From Paenibacillus sp. (GTDB lineage Bacteria; Bacillota; Bacilli; Paenibacillales; NBRC-103111): a stretch of 64,000 nucleotides of DNA. Positions 20,384-31,190 of this stretch are shown piece by piece (position 1 is the first letter of the stretch; every line of letters starts with the position of its first letter). Where the stretch lies: the NCBI GenBank assembly GCA_031180825.1, contig JAPSLM010000014.1, positions 1-64,000 on the forward strand, read 5' to 3'. A program made the position numbers and the translations under genes. The notes below the pieces were generated by a model. The model did no database searches. It was not told the origin of the DNA and saw nothing but the letters and a program-made list of their open reading frames with translations.

Positions 20384-22048
20384 TTATTTTTTCACCGTCA
20401 CGTCATAGAAGAGCGGGTAACCGAGCGAATCGAATTTCAGGCCGCGAACCGATTTGGCGGCAGCCACCGTATACGGGAACACGTATACCGGGAAACCGTA
20501 GGCGTTGTCCACGACATAGCTCTGCACCTTCTTATATATTTCGGCGCGCTTTGCCCGGTCCTGCTCCCGCAGCCCTTCTTCCAGCCATTGATCCAGCTGC
20601 GGATCGGAATGCCGGGTATGGTTATGGCCCCATTTTTCCGGCGTCGGAATCGCGTTCGTGTGGAAGAAGCTGCGCAAAATGTCCGGGTCGCCCGATACAT
20701 TGCTGACGCCGACCAAATCGTTCGTCCCCTTGACCATGATCGCATGGGTCGTATCCGGAAGCAGCTCGATGTTGACGGCGATGCCGACCTGCTTCAGCTG
20801 CTGCTGGATCATGGCGGCGATGTCGTTGCGCTTTTCCCGGTTGGGCGAACCGTCGATGTAGCGCAGCGTCAGCGGCTTGCCGTCCTTCGCCCGGATGCCG
20901 TCGGCTCCGCGCACCCACCCCAGCTCGTCGAGCAAGGCATTTGCTTTGGCGATGTCGGGCTTCACGGCCTGTTCGAGCGAGGCGTTATAGCCCGGCATGG
21001 ACGGCGACAGCGGAGACCACGCTCGCGGATACGCGCCCAGATACAGCGTCTTGACGATCGCCTCGAAGTCGATGGCGAGCTGCACAGCTTTGCGCGCCTT
21101 CAGCTCGTTCCATGGAGGATGCTGCTGATTCAGCATGAGCGTATACGGAATGCCCGTCGATTCGGCCTGCAGCAGATTGACGTTCGGGTCGCCTTTGAGC
21201 GAGACGAGATTTTGCGGCGGCACGGTCTCGACGGCCAGCACCTGCCCGCTCTGCACGCTGCCGATGCGGGTCGCCTCCTCCGGAATGATTTTAAAGGTCA
21301 GCTTATCGATGCGCGCCGGACCGGAATTTTCGGCAATCGGCGGCCCCCACTTGTAGTCCGGGTTTTTCTCCAGCCGGATCGCCGCATTCTCCGTCCAGCC
21401 GGCGAATGTGAACGGGCCGGTGCCGACCGGATGCTTGCCCAGCTGGTCCTTGTGCTTCTCCGCCGCAGCCGGCGACACGATGCCGAGAAACGCTTGGCTC
21501 AAGCTGCTGAGAAAGGCGCTGTAGGGCGATTTCAAGCTGACTTTGACCGTGTGGTCGTCTATCACTTCCGACGATGCATAGGGCCCGATCAGCGTCACCG
21601 CAAACCGGGACTTGGTCGCCGGGTTGACGATGCGGTCAAAATTGAACTTGACGGCTGCAGCGTTAAACGGCGTGCCGTCGTGGAACTTGACGTCCTTGCG
21701 CAGCTTGAAAGTATAGCTTTTGCCGTCCGGGGAGACCGTCCATTCCGTCGCAAGCCACGGCTTGATCGTCTGGTCGGGCATTTGCACGACCAAGCTGTCG
21801 TACAGCGCCCGCATGACCCGGTAATCGACCGCTCCGGGGACGACGTTCGGGTCAAGCCCCGACGGCGACGTGGCGAGGCCGAAAGTCAATTCGCCGCCCG
21901 GCGCGCCCGGCTGCGTTTCTCCCGCCTGCCCTCCCGACGAAGGCTTGACGCCCGCTTCGCCTCCGCAGCCTGCCGCAAGAAGCAGCAAAGCTGCGGCGAG
22001 CATCCATGACCGTAGTAACCGTAACCGTTTCACTGGGACCCTCTCCAA
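20384..22048 (-). CDS. Oligopeptide-type ABC transporter substrate-binding lipoprotein (SBP_bac_5)
   Basis: Lipobox LLAAGCGGE; SBP_bac_5 motif 'GGELTFGLATSPSGLDPNVV'. Confidence 0.87.
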   Translation of the reverse strand: MERVPVKRLRLLRSWMLAAALLLLAAGCGGEAGVKPSSGGQAGETQPGAPGGELTFGLATSPSGLDPNVVPGAVDYRVMRALYDSLVVQMPDQTIKPWLATEWTVSPDGKSYTFKLRKDVKFHDGTPFNAAAVKFNFDRIVNPATKSRFAVTLIGPYASSEVIDDHTVKVSLKSPYSAFLSSLSQAFLGIVSPAAAEKHKDQLGKHPVGTGPFTFAGWTENAAIRLEKNPDYKWGPPIAENSGPARIDKLTFKIIPEEATRIGSVQSGQVLAVETVPPQNLVSLKGDPNVNLLQAESTGIPYTLMLNQQHPPWNELKARKAVQLAIDFEAIVKTLYLGAYPRAWSPLSPSMPGYNASLEQAVKPDIAKANALLDELGWVRGADGIRAKDGKPLTLRYIDGSPNREKRNDIAAMIQQQLKQVGIAVNIELLPDTTHAIMVKGTNDLVGVSNVSGDPDILRSFFHTNAIPTPEKWGHNHTRHSDPQLDQWLEEGLREQDRAKRAEIYKKVQSYVVDNAYGFPVYVFPYTVAAAKSVRGLKFDSLGYPLFYDVTVKK

Positions 22049-22085
22049 TCGTGAGCGTAAAATCGCAAGCCATGATCGAGTCCGA

Positions 22086-23435
22086 TCAGGAGCTTTTCAC
22101 AAAATCTTGCTGCTTTCGTCTGGCGAGCGTATAGCGGTTTTCCGGCTTGGCGAGGCCCAAATTCCCGCGCAGCGTGTCGGCCTCGTACTCCTTCCGGTAG
22201 ATTCCCCGCTCCTGCAAAATCGGAACGACCAGCTCGACGAAATCGTCGAGTCCTCCCGGCACGCTCGAATGAATAATAAATCCGTCGGCCGCCTTCTCCT
22301 CGAACCACTGCTGAACGAGGTCGGCCACCTTCTCCGGCGTCCCGATAAACCGGCCTTTCGGCGTCGCCGTCTGCAGAGCTACCTGCCGCAGCGTCAATCG
22401 CTGCTCCTTTGCCGTCTGCTTGATTTTGTCCGTCGTGCTGCGGAAGCTGTTGCTGCCGATCTCGCCCAAATCCGGGAAAGGTTCGTCCAGCGGGAACTGC
22501 GAGAAGTCGAAATGGTCAAAAAAGCGGCCCAGGTAGTTCAGGGCGTTCTCAATCGTCATGAGATTTGCGATCTCTTCGTATTTGCGCTCGGCCTCCTCCT
22601 CCGTCCGCCCGACGATCGGCCCGATGCCCGGGAAAATGAGAATATCGTCGGATGTCCGGCCGTATGCGGCGGCCCGCGCCTTCACGTCCCGGTAAAAGCG
22701 CTTGGCGTCCTCGATCGACTCGTGCCCGGCGAACACCGCGTCGGCCGTCTTGGCGGCCAAGGTGCGGCCGCTGTCCGACGACCCGGCCTGGAACACGATC
22801 GGGTGCCCCTGCTTGGAGCGGGCAAGGTTAAGCGGACCCTGCACGGAGAAAAACGGCCCCTTGTGATCCAGCCGGTGCATTTTATCCGGATCGAAAAATA
22901 CGCCCGAGGCTTTATCCCGCACAAACGCGTCGTCCTCCCAGGAGTCCCACAGCCCGCGGGTCACCTCCAAAAATTCCTCGGCGATCTTGTAGCGCAGGTC
23001 GTGCGACGGATGCTCCTTCTTGCCGTAGTTGAGGGCGGAGCCTTCCAGCGGTGAGGTGACCACATTCCATCCGGCCCGGCCTCCGCTGATGTGATCAAGG
23101 GAAGCGAACTGTCTGGCGACCGTGAACGGTTCGCTGTAGGAGGTCGACAAGGTGCCGACGAGACCGATCTTCGACGTGACCGCGCCGAGCGCGGATAAAA
23201 TGGTGACCGGCTCGAACCGGTTCAGAAAGTGCGGAATCGACTTTTCGTTAATGTACAAGCCGTCGGCGATAAATACCAAATCGAATTTGCCCTCTTCGGC
23301 CTTGCGGGCCTGCTTCGTATAGAACTCGAAGCTGACGCTGGCGTCCGCCTGGATATCCGGGTGTCTCCAAGCCGCCATATTCCCTCCGACGCCGTGGATA
23401 ATCGCGCCCAATTTCAGCTTTCTTGCGTTAGCCAT
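22086..23435 (-). CDS. LLM flavin-dependent monooxygenase, NtaA/SnaA/DszA (YtnJ/YxeK-like) group
   Basis: '[20 protein letters not shown]', '[27 protein letters not shown]'. Confidence 0.87.
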   Translation of the reverse strand: MANARKLKLGAIIHGVGGNMAAWRHPDIQADASVSFEFYTKQARKAEEGKFDLVFIADGLYINEKSIPHFLNRFEPVTILSALGAVTSKIGLVGTLSTSYSEPFTVARQFASLDHISGGRAGWNVVTSPLEGSALNYGKKEHPSHDLRYKIAEEFLEVTRGLWDSWEDDAFVRDKASGVFFDPDKMHRLDHKGPFFSVQGPLNLARSKQGHPIVFQAGSSDSGRTLAAKTADAVFAGHESIEDAKRFYRDVKARAAAYGRTSDDILIFPGIGPIVGRTEEEAERKYEEIANLMTIENALNYLGRFFDHFDFSQFPLDEPFPDLGEIGSNSFRSTTDKIKQTAKEQRLTLRQVALQTATPKGRFIGTPEKVADLVQQWFEEKAADGFIIHSSVPGGLDDFVELVVPILQERGIYRKEYEADTLRGNLGLAKPENRYTLARRKQQDFVKSS

Positions 23436-23460
23436 ACCGATTCCTCCCCCGTTTTCCCGT

Positions 23461-24474
23461 TTATACGACCGTCTCGGCGAATGCTTCCTTAAGCTCCGAC
23501 AGCGCCCAAAGCCTCTGCCCGAATTCCTTCAAGGCAACAATCAGAATCAGTTCGTCCACGCCGTACTTGCGCTGGATGTCCAGCAGCTTCGCGCGAACGG
23601 TTTCCTTGGAGCCGTGCACGACATCCGCATCCTTGACTTCGATCGTATATTTCTCCTCGCTTTGCCGTCCGAATTCTTCCGCATGCTCTACGGTTTTGAC
23701 GGTGATCGTCCTTCCGCTTTCCAGATGAATCTTCACGAGCTTGGCGTCGGCGGCAAGCCGTTGTGCTTCTTCGTCCGTATCCGCCACAATGACCGACAGT
23801 GCAAGAATGGCCTCCGGCCGGAGGGATCTCCGGGGCACGAACCGGTTCCGGTACGTGTCCAGCGACTGCCGGACAATCGCTTCGTCGCCGTTTATAAACT
23901 GCGCGAACACGTAGGGGATGCCCCGGCTCGCCGCAAGCTCCGCACTGGCCGGCGTTGTTCCGAGCAGGTACAGGTCTGCGGGCTCCGCCGGCACTGGAAT
24001 CGCTTTGAGCCCATGCAGCGGGTGGTCGCCGGGAATCGTATCGGTCAAAAACTGCTCCAGCTCGATCAGCTTATCCGCCAGCGGTCTGCCTTGTCCGGCC
24101 GTCTCCTGCTGGAGCGCCTTCGTCGAGCGGGGAAGCCCTCCCGGCGCCCGGCCGATGCCGAGGTCTACCCTTCCCGGAGCAAGCGAGGCGAGCACGTTGA
24201 AGTTTTCCGCCACCTTGTACGGACTGTAATGCTGCAGCATGACCCCGCCGGAGCCGATGCGAATGCGTTCGGTTTGCGCCAGCAAATGCGCGATCAGCAC
24301 CTCCGGCGAAGAGCCTGCGACGGCCGCCGAATCGTGATGCTCGGATACCCAGAACCGGCGGTAGCCGAGCTCCTCCGCTTTGCGCGCCAGAGCCACCGTA
24401 TGCCGGAACGCGTCGACCGCCGTTTTTCCTTCGTCAAACGGACTTTGATCCAAGATGCTTAGCTTCAGCCCCAT
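23461..24474 (-). CDS. LLM-class flavin-dependent oxidoreductase (YtmO-like group)
   Basis: '[51 protein letters not shown]'. Confidence 0.85.
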   Translation of the reverse strand: MGLKLSILDQSPFDEGKTAVDAFRHTVALARKAEELGYRRFWVSEHHDSAAVAGSSPEVLIAHLLAQTERIRIGSGGVMLQHYSPYKVAENFNVLASLAPGRVDLGIGRAPGGLPRSTKALQQETAGQGRPLADKLIELEQFLTDTIPGDHPLHGLKAIPVPAEPADLYLLGTTPASAELAASRGIPYVFAQFINGDEAIVRQSLDTYRNRFVPRRSLRPEAILALSVIVADTDEEAQRLAADAKLVKIHLESGRTITVKTVEHAEEFGRQSEEKYTIEVKDADVVHGSKETVRAKLLDIQRKYGVDELILIVALKEFGQRLWALSELKEAFAETVV

Positions 24475-24626
24475 CGTCCATCCCTCCTGTAATCGGCTAT
24501 TGAATTATGTAAAATCCAATAGGTTTTGTCGGTTTTATTTGGTTAAAAAAAGTCTATCATCGCCCCTGGGGTCCGTCAACGGGGTTCGTAATAGAGGATT
24601 TCTATCCTTAAATCGAACAATTCGAT

Positions 24627-25517
24627 TCAAGCATCCCGTTTCCAATCGATCTCCCGGCCGAGCTCCAGCACCATTTTGCCGAAAGCCGATCCTTCCCCTT
24701 TGAGCGAAACGAGATTGGTACGCAGGGTGATGCCGGCAAGGGAAGGAATGTCGACCGGCCACAGCAGCCCTTCCTTCACTTCCTTGCGCACGCACAGCTC
24801 CGGCAGGAAGCTGATCCCCAGTTCTTTCAGCACCAGCTTCTTGGCCGTCTCCAGATTGTCGAGATGCAGCTCGATATTCGGCGGACGGTCGAGCGTGTCG
24901 AACAGCCGGTGAATTTTCATCCAATCGAGGGCCCCGCATTCGAAAAATACGATCGGCTCGTTTCCGATCTCCTCCAGCGCAATGCGCTCTTGGCTCGTAA
25001 ACGGATGCTCCCGGTACACAAATAGGCGGATCGGGTCCTCGTAGAACCGGACGGAGTCCACATGCGGGTGCGTAATGTTGCGCACAAGCCCGACGTCCAC
25101 TTCCTTGTTCAGCAGCTTTTCCAAGATCGACTCGCTTGAAGCCGTAACTAATTTCAGTTGGAGATCGGGGTATTTTTGCTTCAAAAGAGGCACCAGCTCC
25201 GGGATCATATAATTGGCTGCGGAGACGGTGCAGCCGATCCGAAGCTCGTGGGGCGCGGCGTTCATCTGCTGCAGCTGCTGCTTGCCTTTCTTGTACGTCT
25301 GCAGCACTTGCTGGGCGTAAGGCAAAAACCGCTTGCCCTTGTCCGTCAGCGAAAAATGCCGGCCTTCCCGATCGAAAAGCTTGACGTCCAATTCGCGCTC
25401 CAGCGACTGGATGCGGGCGGTAATGGACGGTTGGGACAAGAACAACGCGTCGGCCGCTTTGTTAAAGCTGTTAAAATGAATGACATAGACGAACGCCTCG
25501 AGATTCTCAATATTCAC
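24627..25517 (-). CDS. LysR-family transcriptional regulator
   Basis: MNIENLEAFVYVIHFNSFNKAADALFLSQPSITARIQSLERELDVKLFDREGR, classic LysR HTH. Confidence 0.9.
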   Translation of the reverse strand: MNIENLEAFVYVIHFNSFNKAADALFLSQPSITARIQSLERELDVKLFDREGRHFSLTDKGKRFLPYAQQVLQTYKKGKQQLQQMNAAPHELRIGCTVSAANYMIPELVPLLKQKYPDLQLKLVTASSESILEKLLNKEVDVGLVRNITHPHVDSVRFYEDPIRLFVYREHPFTSQERIALEEIGNEPIVFFECGALDWMKIHRLFDTLDRPPNIELHLDNLETAKKLVLKELGISFLPELCVRKEVKEGLLWPVDIPSLAGITLRTNLVSLKGEGSAFGKMVLELGREIDWKRDA

Positions 25518-25841
25518 GAGCGCTCCTCCTCCTTCCAGCTCTTGGCGAACTTGTTAAAAAACAATATATCATAAGTATTCCTTTCGGAATAGTGTAATTT
25601 ATATTCGAACGAAAACTCCTTGGCGGCACGCAACTTCCGCGACTTTGTCGTCCGGTATTTTTGCCGAGCGGTAGAAGCGAAGCCTTAAGGAGAAATCAAT
25701 ATCCGTAAAACTTAGTTCAGTTTCCGAGATATCGGCAAACGGGCAAATCCGTTAAGCTTATAAGAAAGGCGGCCGGCCGAGGCGGGTTTGGACCAAGCTT
25801 CACTGCCTGTAAAGCTATTCATTTCGAAAGGATGTGTTCTG

Positions 25842-26909
25842 ATGTTCGCCAAAACATACGCAGCACTCTCATTCGCAGTTATCGTTTGCTTTGCTCTTCT
25901 TGCTTTCGGAGCGCCGGCGCACACCGCATGGGCCGCGACCAAAACCGTCCCTTCCGGCGACGTGGCCAACCTGCGCAGCTGCCTGGCGTCCGTCCAGCCG
26001 GGAGACATCCTTGAAGTATCGGGCACGTATACCGTATCGGACGGCACGATTGCGACGTCGGTCAACGGAAGCGCGGGCAAGTATATTACGATCCGGGGAA
26101 CGGGCAGCGGAGCAACCTTCAACTTTACCGAATCCGCGGGCAATGCGGCTTTTCATATCAAAAACAATTATTACAAGCTGGAAAACGTCACGATTCATGC
26201 GAATTCCAAATCGAACAAAGGCATTCTGATCGAAGCCTCGCACGGGTATCTTACGAAAGTGACGGTAAAGAATACGCTGGGCGAAGCCTTCAAAATCCGG
26301 AAAAACAGCCAGTACTGGCTCCTTGAAGACTGCACCGCGGAATCTACGGGGAAAAGCGGAAAATTCGGGGAAGGGTACTATGTGGGGGATGCCGATCAGA
26401 ACTGGCGGACGAAGCCGGATGCGGACCGGAGCGGATACATTACGTTCCTGAACTGCAAGGCCATTCTGACCAAGAACGACGGCTTCGACTTCAAGGAAGA
26501 CACGCACCACATCAAGGTGATCGGAAGCACGGTCGATTTCAAGAAAACCGTGCCGGAGTCCTCGGTAGGAAACAACGGCCTGTACATCCGCGCAAACAAC
26601 GTGCAGGTAATCGGCACGACGGTGAAAAACAACGCCGGAACCGGCCAGGTTTTCCGCGCCAACAAAATGACCGCCGCCGACGGCGTATCGTACGGCAGCA
26701 ATCTTGAGCTCAAAGCCGTAACCGCTTCGAATCTCGGCGGCGCGATGATTCATACGAACTTCGGCTCGACGAAGCTGTATACGGATTATACGATGACCGA
26801 CGTCGCGGGAGGGCTGAAAAAGTCCGGTTCCGCCGCAATCACTACGCTCGCACCGTCCGCTTTCACGGAAATGACCTGGAACGGGGAGGGCGGCGATACG
26901 TACCAGTAA
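25842..26909 (+). CDS. Secreted right-handed parallel beta-helix protein, pectate-lyase (PL9-like)
   Basis: Signal peptide; RBS CGAAAGGATGTG; beta-helix repeats; 'DGFDFKEDTHHIKVIGS'. Confidence 0.8.
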   Translation: MFAKTYAALSFAVIVCFALLAFGAPAHTAWAATKTVPSGDVANLRSCLASVQPGDILEVSGTYTVSDGTIATSVNGSAGKYITIRGTGSGATFNFTESAGNAAFHIKNNYYKLENVTIHANSKSNKGILIEASHGYLTKVTVKNTLGEAFKIRKNSQYWLLEDCTAESTGKSGKFGEGYYVGDADQNWRTKPDADRSGYITFLNCKAILTKNDGFDFKEDTHHIKVIGSTVDFKKTVPESSVGNNGLYIRANNVQVIGTTVKNNAGTGQVFRANKMTAADGVSYGSNLELKAVTASNLGGAMIHTNFGSTKLYTDYTMTDVAGGLKKSGSAAITTLAPSAFTEMTWNGEGGDTYQ

Positions 26910-26921
26910 GTTTCAAGACCA

Positions 26922-26945
26922 AAGGCCAGCCATGCGGCTGGCCTT
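26922..26945. terminator. Bidirectional terminator-like hairpin between convergent genes
   Basis: AAGGCCAGCC-atgc-GGCTGGCCTT. Confidence 0.75.
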
Positions 26946-26954
26946 GCTGCTTGT

Positions 26955-27971
26955 TCAACCTGCCGCCTTCAGCCCGCCTTGGATCTTCTCCTTCCTGCCG
27001 AAGCCCTGCTGGCCCAGGAAAAGCCAAGTCAGCAAGGACGATTTGGACATGATCCAAGCCGCTCCTAACGGAAGCAAGACGCCGGCCAGTGTAAATACAA
27101 GCGAGCCGTATTCGAGGCCCAAGCCGTACTTTAGCACGATATTGACCGGAATGTGCAGGTACATGATCGAGATGGTCACCGTTCCCAAAAACGCCAGAAC
27201 GGAAGATACCGGCCAGCGCGAGATCCAATAGCACAATTGAAGCACGACGAGGACGCACGCCAGCGGTACGATCAGATCCAGCACCGGCTGGGTATACACC
27301 TTCATTTTCATATCCATGCGGAATATCCAGATTTTTTCTTTATTAAGAACAACAGCGGCTGCCGAAATCAGCAGCGCCGGAACGAGCCAAGTCCCCCGCT
27401 CCAGCCATGAAGCCAACTGCGCCTTGAAGGTATAGCCCAGAAAAAAGAACGTAACCGCCATGAGCGCCACATCCGCATTCCAAGGAATATCCACTTTGGC
27501 CAAAGGCGTCATACTGACGAGATGAGCGGCGGAATAGGACGCCAGTACCGCTACCGCTTGTACTTTGACCGAATATCGGGTAAGAAACCCCATCAAAAGA
27601 TGCACAAGCAGCAAGCAGGTGATGAACCAGAAGACGCCGTACCATCCGCCTAACACCGTTCCCCCGTAAATGAGATTCCAAAGATCGCGGGGCACGGATA
27701 ACGAATCTCTCAGCTTGGCTGCGACCAGCACTGCAATGCAAATCCCGTAGGCAAAATAAGGAATCATAAACGTCCGAATACGTTTCAGCGCCCACGATCC
27801 GTACTTGTCCGGCATCACGCTTTTGAACAAAAGCCCGCTGACCAGAAAAAACAACGGCATACGGAACCAACCGAAATAATGGTCGATCACTTCATTCCCG
27901 GAATGCCCCAATACGACCAGGATGATGCTTAACCCTCTGGCCACGTCAATCCACTTTCTGCGCTCCTGCAT
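26955..27971 (-). CDS. Acyltransferase family 3 membrane protein
   Basis: MQERRKWIDVARGLSIILVVLGHSG; about 10 hydrophobic segments. Confidence 0.82.
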   Translation of the reverse strand: MQERRKWIDVARGLSIILVVLGHSGNEVIDHYFGWFRMPLFFLVSGLLFKSVMPDKYGSWALKRIRTFMIPYFAYGICIAVLVAAKLRDSLSVPRDLWNLIYGGTVLGGWYGVFWFITCLLLVHLLMGFLTRYSVKVQAVAVLASYSAAHLVSMTPLAKVDIPWNADVALMAVTFFFLGYTFKAQLASWLERGTWLVPALLISAAAVVLNKEKIWIFRMDMKMKVYTQPVLDLIVPLACVLVVLQLCYWISRWPVSSVLAFLGTVTISIMYLHIPVNIVLKYGLGLEYGSLVFTLAGVLLPLGAAWIMSKSSLLTWLFLGQQGFGRKEKIQGGLKAAG

Positions 27972-28217
27972 GACCGCTCCTCCTCCCAGTTTCGTCACCC
28001 AGCTAAAACGATACTAAATTTGGGAGGAGGATAAAATAGGTTCTATTGTCGAAAACTGTAGGTCTTCCGAATGGAATATGGACGGCCTTCTTCGGCGGCT
28101 CCCCAGTCAGACGCAGAAAGCTAATCCTAATGGCATATTCATTTTGCGCCCATGCAGCCGATAATCCGCCAGCCGGTCCGCGCCGGAGCCGGTGCGAAAA
28201 TCTTGTGGGGGGTTCCG

Positions 28218-29066
28218 CTAACCGGAACCGGCGATCATGACAATTCCGGCAACGACGATAACGGATGCGGCGAGCCTTCTGGCCCCTTGCCGTTCTTTCA
28301 GCACGATCAAGCCCAGCAGCGTGCCGAAGACGATGCCGATTTCCCGCAGCGGCGCAATATAGGACACTTGAGCGTTTCGCATCGCGAGCAAAAACAACAA
28401 ATACGAACCCGGAGACAAAAGTGATCCGAGCAGCACGATCCCCCACTGTCCGCGCACCGCCCGCTTCAATCTCCCGGAGGCCAGAGCGGCCGGGGTCAAA
28501 CCGAGCACGAATCCGATATTGGAGACGGCGAGCAGCGACAGCGGCGACAAATACTGCAAATTTTGCTTGTCGATCAGCGTGTAGCAGGTAATGCAGAATC
28601 CGACCGACAGCGCGAACAGAATAGGCTTCCAGGCCGCGGGCGCACGCTCCGCTTCCGGCTTCCGTCCGCTCATGACCGCAAAGCCCATAAGCATGCAGCC
28701 GATCCCCAGCCATCCCCAGAGCGGGAGCGCTTCCCCCAAGAAGAGTACTCCCGTCGCGGGAATGAGCAGCGTGGACGTGCCCCGCATCACCGGATAGACC
28801 TGCGACAAATCTCCAAGCTTGTAGGTATGGGACAACAGCAAAGCGTAAGCGGCTTGCGCCAGCACCGAGCCGATGATGAAAACGAAGGCTTCGGCCGGAA
28901 TAGGCGTTTGGACAAGCTCAAAAATAAGGTACGGGATAAGAGCGATCGTCGTCGGCATGAAGATCGCCCACAGAAACGCGCTTTTGTCTTCGCTCTGCTT
29001 GGCGAACAAATTCCACACCGCATGCGACATGCCCGACCCGATAACAAGCAGCAAAGAAAGCAGCAC
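28218..29066 (-). CDS. EamA/DMT-superfamily transporter
   Basis: Two EamA-like halves; likely GTG start after GGAGGTGC. Confidence 0.82.
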   Translation of the reverse strand: MLLSLLLVIGSGMSHAVWNLFAKQSEDKSAFLWAIFMPTTIALIPYLIFELVQTPIPAEAFVFIIGSVLAQAAYALLLSHTYKLGDLSQVYPVMRGTSTLLIPATGVLFLGEALPLWGWLGIGCMLMGFAVMSGRKPEAERAPAAWKPILFALSVGFCITCYTLIDKQNLQYLSPLSLLAVSNIGFVLGLTPAALASGRLKRAVRGQWGIVLLGSLLSPGSYLLFLLAMRNAQVSYIAPLREIGIVFGTLLGLIVLKERQGARRLAASVIVVAGIVMIAGSG

Positions 29067-29242
29067 GGACAAGCACCTCCAGCCATATTCAACTTTTCCA
29101 ACATAATAACACACATACACACAAATATACAACGAATGATTATTATCTGCACAGGATATGACCTATTGCCAGCATAAAAAGTCCCGGATATACCGGGACT
29201 TTTGGGTGAAAGAGGTTTTGGCTAAAATAGATAGTCTTTCCG

Positions 29243-30034
29243 CTATTGATATACGATCTCGACGCCGTGCTTTTTATATTTGTCCACGATGGCCGGGTCG
29301 ATGTTCGAATCGGTCACGAACCGTTCGATCTCCGAGCAGCCGCACACTTTAATCAGCGAAACCGCCTCGAACTTGCTGCTGTCGGCCAGCGCGATCGTCC
29401 GTTTGGCGTTCCTCAGCATGATCTTCTTCATCTGCACTTCGCCGAGACCGTAGTCCGTGACGCCCTCGGTCAGCGTGACGCCGCTCATGCTCATAAAAAA
29501 CAAATCGGCATGAAATCGGGAAGCGAACTCCTCGGCCAAATCCCCGATCATGCCCTGCTCCTCGTTGCGGATGACGCCCCCGATCAGAATGATCGTGTAT
29601 CCCGGCATAGGCACCAGCTCGTTTGCGATGGGCAGCGAATTCGTAATGACCGTCAGCCGTTCGATTTTTTTCTTCAGCGCTTTGACGAACTGGGTATTGG
29701 TCGTGCTTACGTCGAGGGCGATGGACTGCCCCTCCGTCACATACCGCGCGGCAATTTCGGACAGCTCGTTTTTTCCGTCCAAATGGACTTTTTCCCGGAC
29801 GGTCAGCGGAATTTCCTCGCGGTAATCCCACTCCTTCAGAATCGCGCCGCCATGGACGCGCTTCAAGTACCCCGTCTTCTCCAAATGCTCCAGGTCGCGC
29901 CGGACCGTTTCGAACGACACGCCGAACAGCTCCATCAGGTCCGACGCCTTGATCGACCTCTCGCGGTTTATTTTTTGTATAATCGCTTGATGTCTTTGCT
30001 CAGCGAACAATCCCGCTCCCTCCTCTCCATGCAT
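29243..30034 (-). CDS. DeoR-family transcriptional regulator
   Basis: 'EQRHQAIIQKINRERSIKASDLMELFGVSFETVRRDLEHLEKTGYLKRVHGGAI'. Confidence 0.87.
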   Translation of the reverse strand: MHGEEGAGLFAEQRHQAIIQKINRERSIKASDLMELFGVSFETVRRDLEHLEKTGYLKRVHGGAILKEWDYREEIPLTVREKVHLDGKNELSEIAARYVTEGQSIALDVSTTNTQFVKALKKKIERLTVITNSLPIANELVPMPGYTIILIGGVIRNEEQGMIGDLAEEFASRFHADLFFMSMSGVTLTEGVTDYGLGEVQMKKIMLRNAKRTIALADSSKFEAVSLIKVCGCSEIERFVTDSNIDPAIVDKYKKHGVEIVYQ

Positions 30035-30212
30035 GACGGACGCCGCCGCACTTCCATGCAAGTAGTCTACCATAAATAAAAGCAAACACAAGCATTTGCA
30101 CATCAGCCGGCGGAATGGTTACGGGCGCAGCGGCCGTCCCGGGCGCTTATATGACGGTATCCGTTTCTGGAGATAATACTTCTATCATTTTCCACGTTTT
30201 TTTCGGGGGCTT

Positions 30213-30476
30213 ATGCCAAGCACGCCTGCGGTAAACATCGCGCTGAACATCAAGGGAATCGTCGAGGAGCCGGACGTCCGGCGGATTGCCGAGTATGAGA
30301 AGGCTGATCCGCAACTGATCAGCCGAGGCGTCGATCCGATCGGCTTCGGGCTGCGTTCCCGCGCTGACCGCATGACGACGGAAGAGGAATGGCGGCGCTG
30401 GCAGGCCGGGTATCGCGGAATGCCCGTCGAAGTCCGCACCCGCGTTCATATCGAAGGCACCGGGGCGCTGAAATGA
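30213..30476 (+). pseudogene. C-terminal fragment of a Ger(x)C-type spore-germination lipoprotein
   Basis: 'DPIGFGLRSRADRMTTEEEWRRWQAGYRGMPVEVRTRVHIEGTGALK' resembles the Ger(x)C C-terminus; no N-terminus or lipobox upstream. Confidence 0.5.
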
Positions 30477-30535
30477 AGCCGTTGTCCGTTTTAAACAAAA
30501 AGCCCTTGATTTCTCAAGGGTCAGAGCGTTAAAAA

Positions 30536-30560
30536 GCCCGAGGGCAGAAGAACCTCGGGC
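30536..30560 (-). terminator. Intrinsic terminator downstream of the NlpC/P60 gene
   Basis: GCCCGAGG...CCTCGGGC followed on the minus strand by TTTTT. Confidence 0.7.
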
Positions 30561-30680
30561 AAAATAGAAGCGGGCGATATCCCGCAAAAGTTTGCGTCCG
30601 CCTGCGAAACCCGCGAAAATACGCTGGTTGTACAGGCTTATTTGCCAGCCGCTTGTATGCTTCCGGCAAGCGTCCCTGTT

Positions 30681-31190
30681 TTAGCGGATAACGCGGCGGG
30701 CGGTAACGAAGGTTTTATCCCATGTGCTGCCTTTAAAGTTGGAAATGGTAACGCCTACACCGACCCGATATGTATGAAGCAGCTTTCCGTTTCCAATATA
30801 AATGCTCACATGATTGATTTTTCCGTCTCGATTCGTGTCCGAAAATACCAGATCGCCCGGCTTCAGCTGACTCTTGGCAACCTTGGTGCCAACCGCAGCT
30901 TGTTGTCTGGAGGAACGAGGCAATTTGATCCCATGCTGCTTGTACACATATTGAGTAAACGAAGAGCAATCAAATACATCCGTTCTTCCTGCAGGCGCTG
31001 CGTATTGATAACGGGTTCCTAAATATCGCTTCCCCGTGGCTATGATTTTATCTGCAACCGATGCTTTGGATACGGTAGCCGCTTGAGCCGATTGCGGCGC
31101 TGCAACCAAATTTCCCGTGACGGCAACCGACAGGCCCATCGTTATTCCCAGTAACGCTTTGACGATCCGGCTTTTCTTCGTGTTAATCAT
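30681..31190 (-). CDS. Secreted NlpC/P60-family peptidoglycan endopeptidase
   Basis: 'TDVFDCSSFTQYVYKQHGIKLPRSSRQQA...KPGDLVFS...INHVSIYIGNGKLLHTYR'. Confidence 0.9.
   Translation of the reverse strand: MINTKKSRIVKALLGITMGLSVAVTGNLVAAPQSAQAATVSKASVADKIIATGKRYLGTRYQYAAPAGRTDVFDCSSFTQYVYKQHGIKLPRSSRQQAAVGTKVAKSQLKPGDLVFSDTNRDGKINHVSIYIGNGKLLHTYRVGVGVTISNFKGSTWDKTFVTARRVIR

Noticed and set aside
20588-22009. 473-aa plus-strand ORF antisense to the oligopeptide-binding protein
   Set aside because: Antisense shadow frame with no recognisable domain; opposite strand encodes a clear SBP_bac_5 lipoprotein
21870-23054. 394-aa plus-strand ORF antisense to the NtaA-type monooxygenase
   Set aside because: Shadow ORF; composition and lack of motifs
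25730-25800. Possible c-di-GMP (GEMM) riboswitch upstream of the pectate-lyase-like gene (GGCAAACGGGCAAATCC...GAAAGGCGG)
   Set aside because: Superficial match only; the conserved GGGACGCAAAG core and tetraloop/receptor are not present
28003-28713. 236-aa minus-strand ORF overlapping the EamA transporter in another frame
   Set aside because: Out-of-frame to the DMT transporter; no family resemblance
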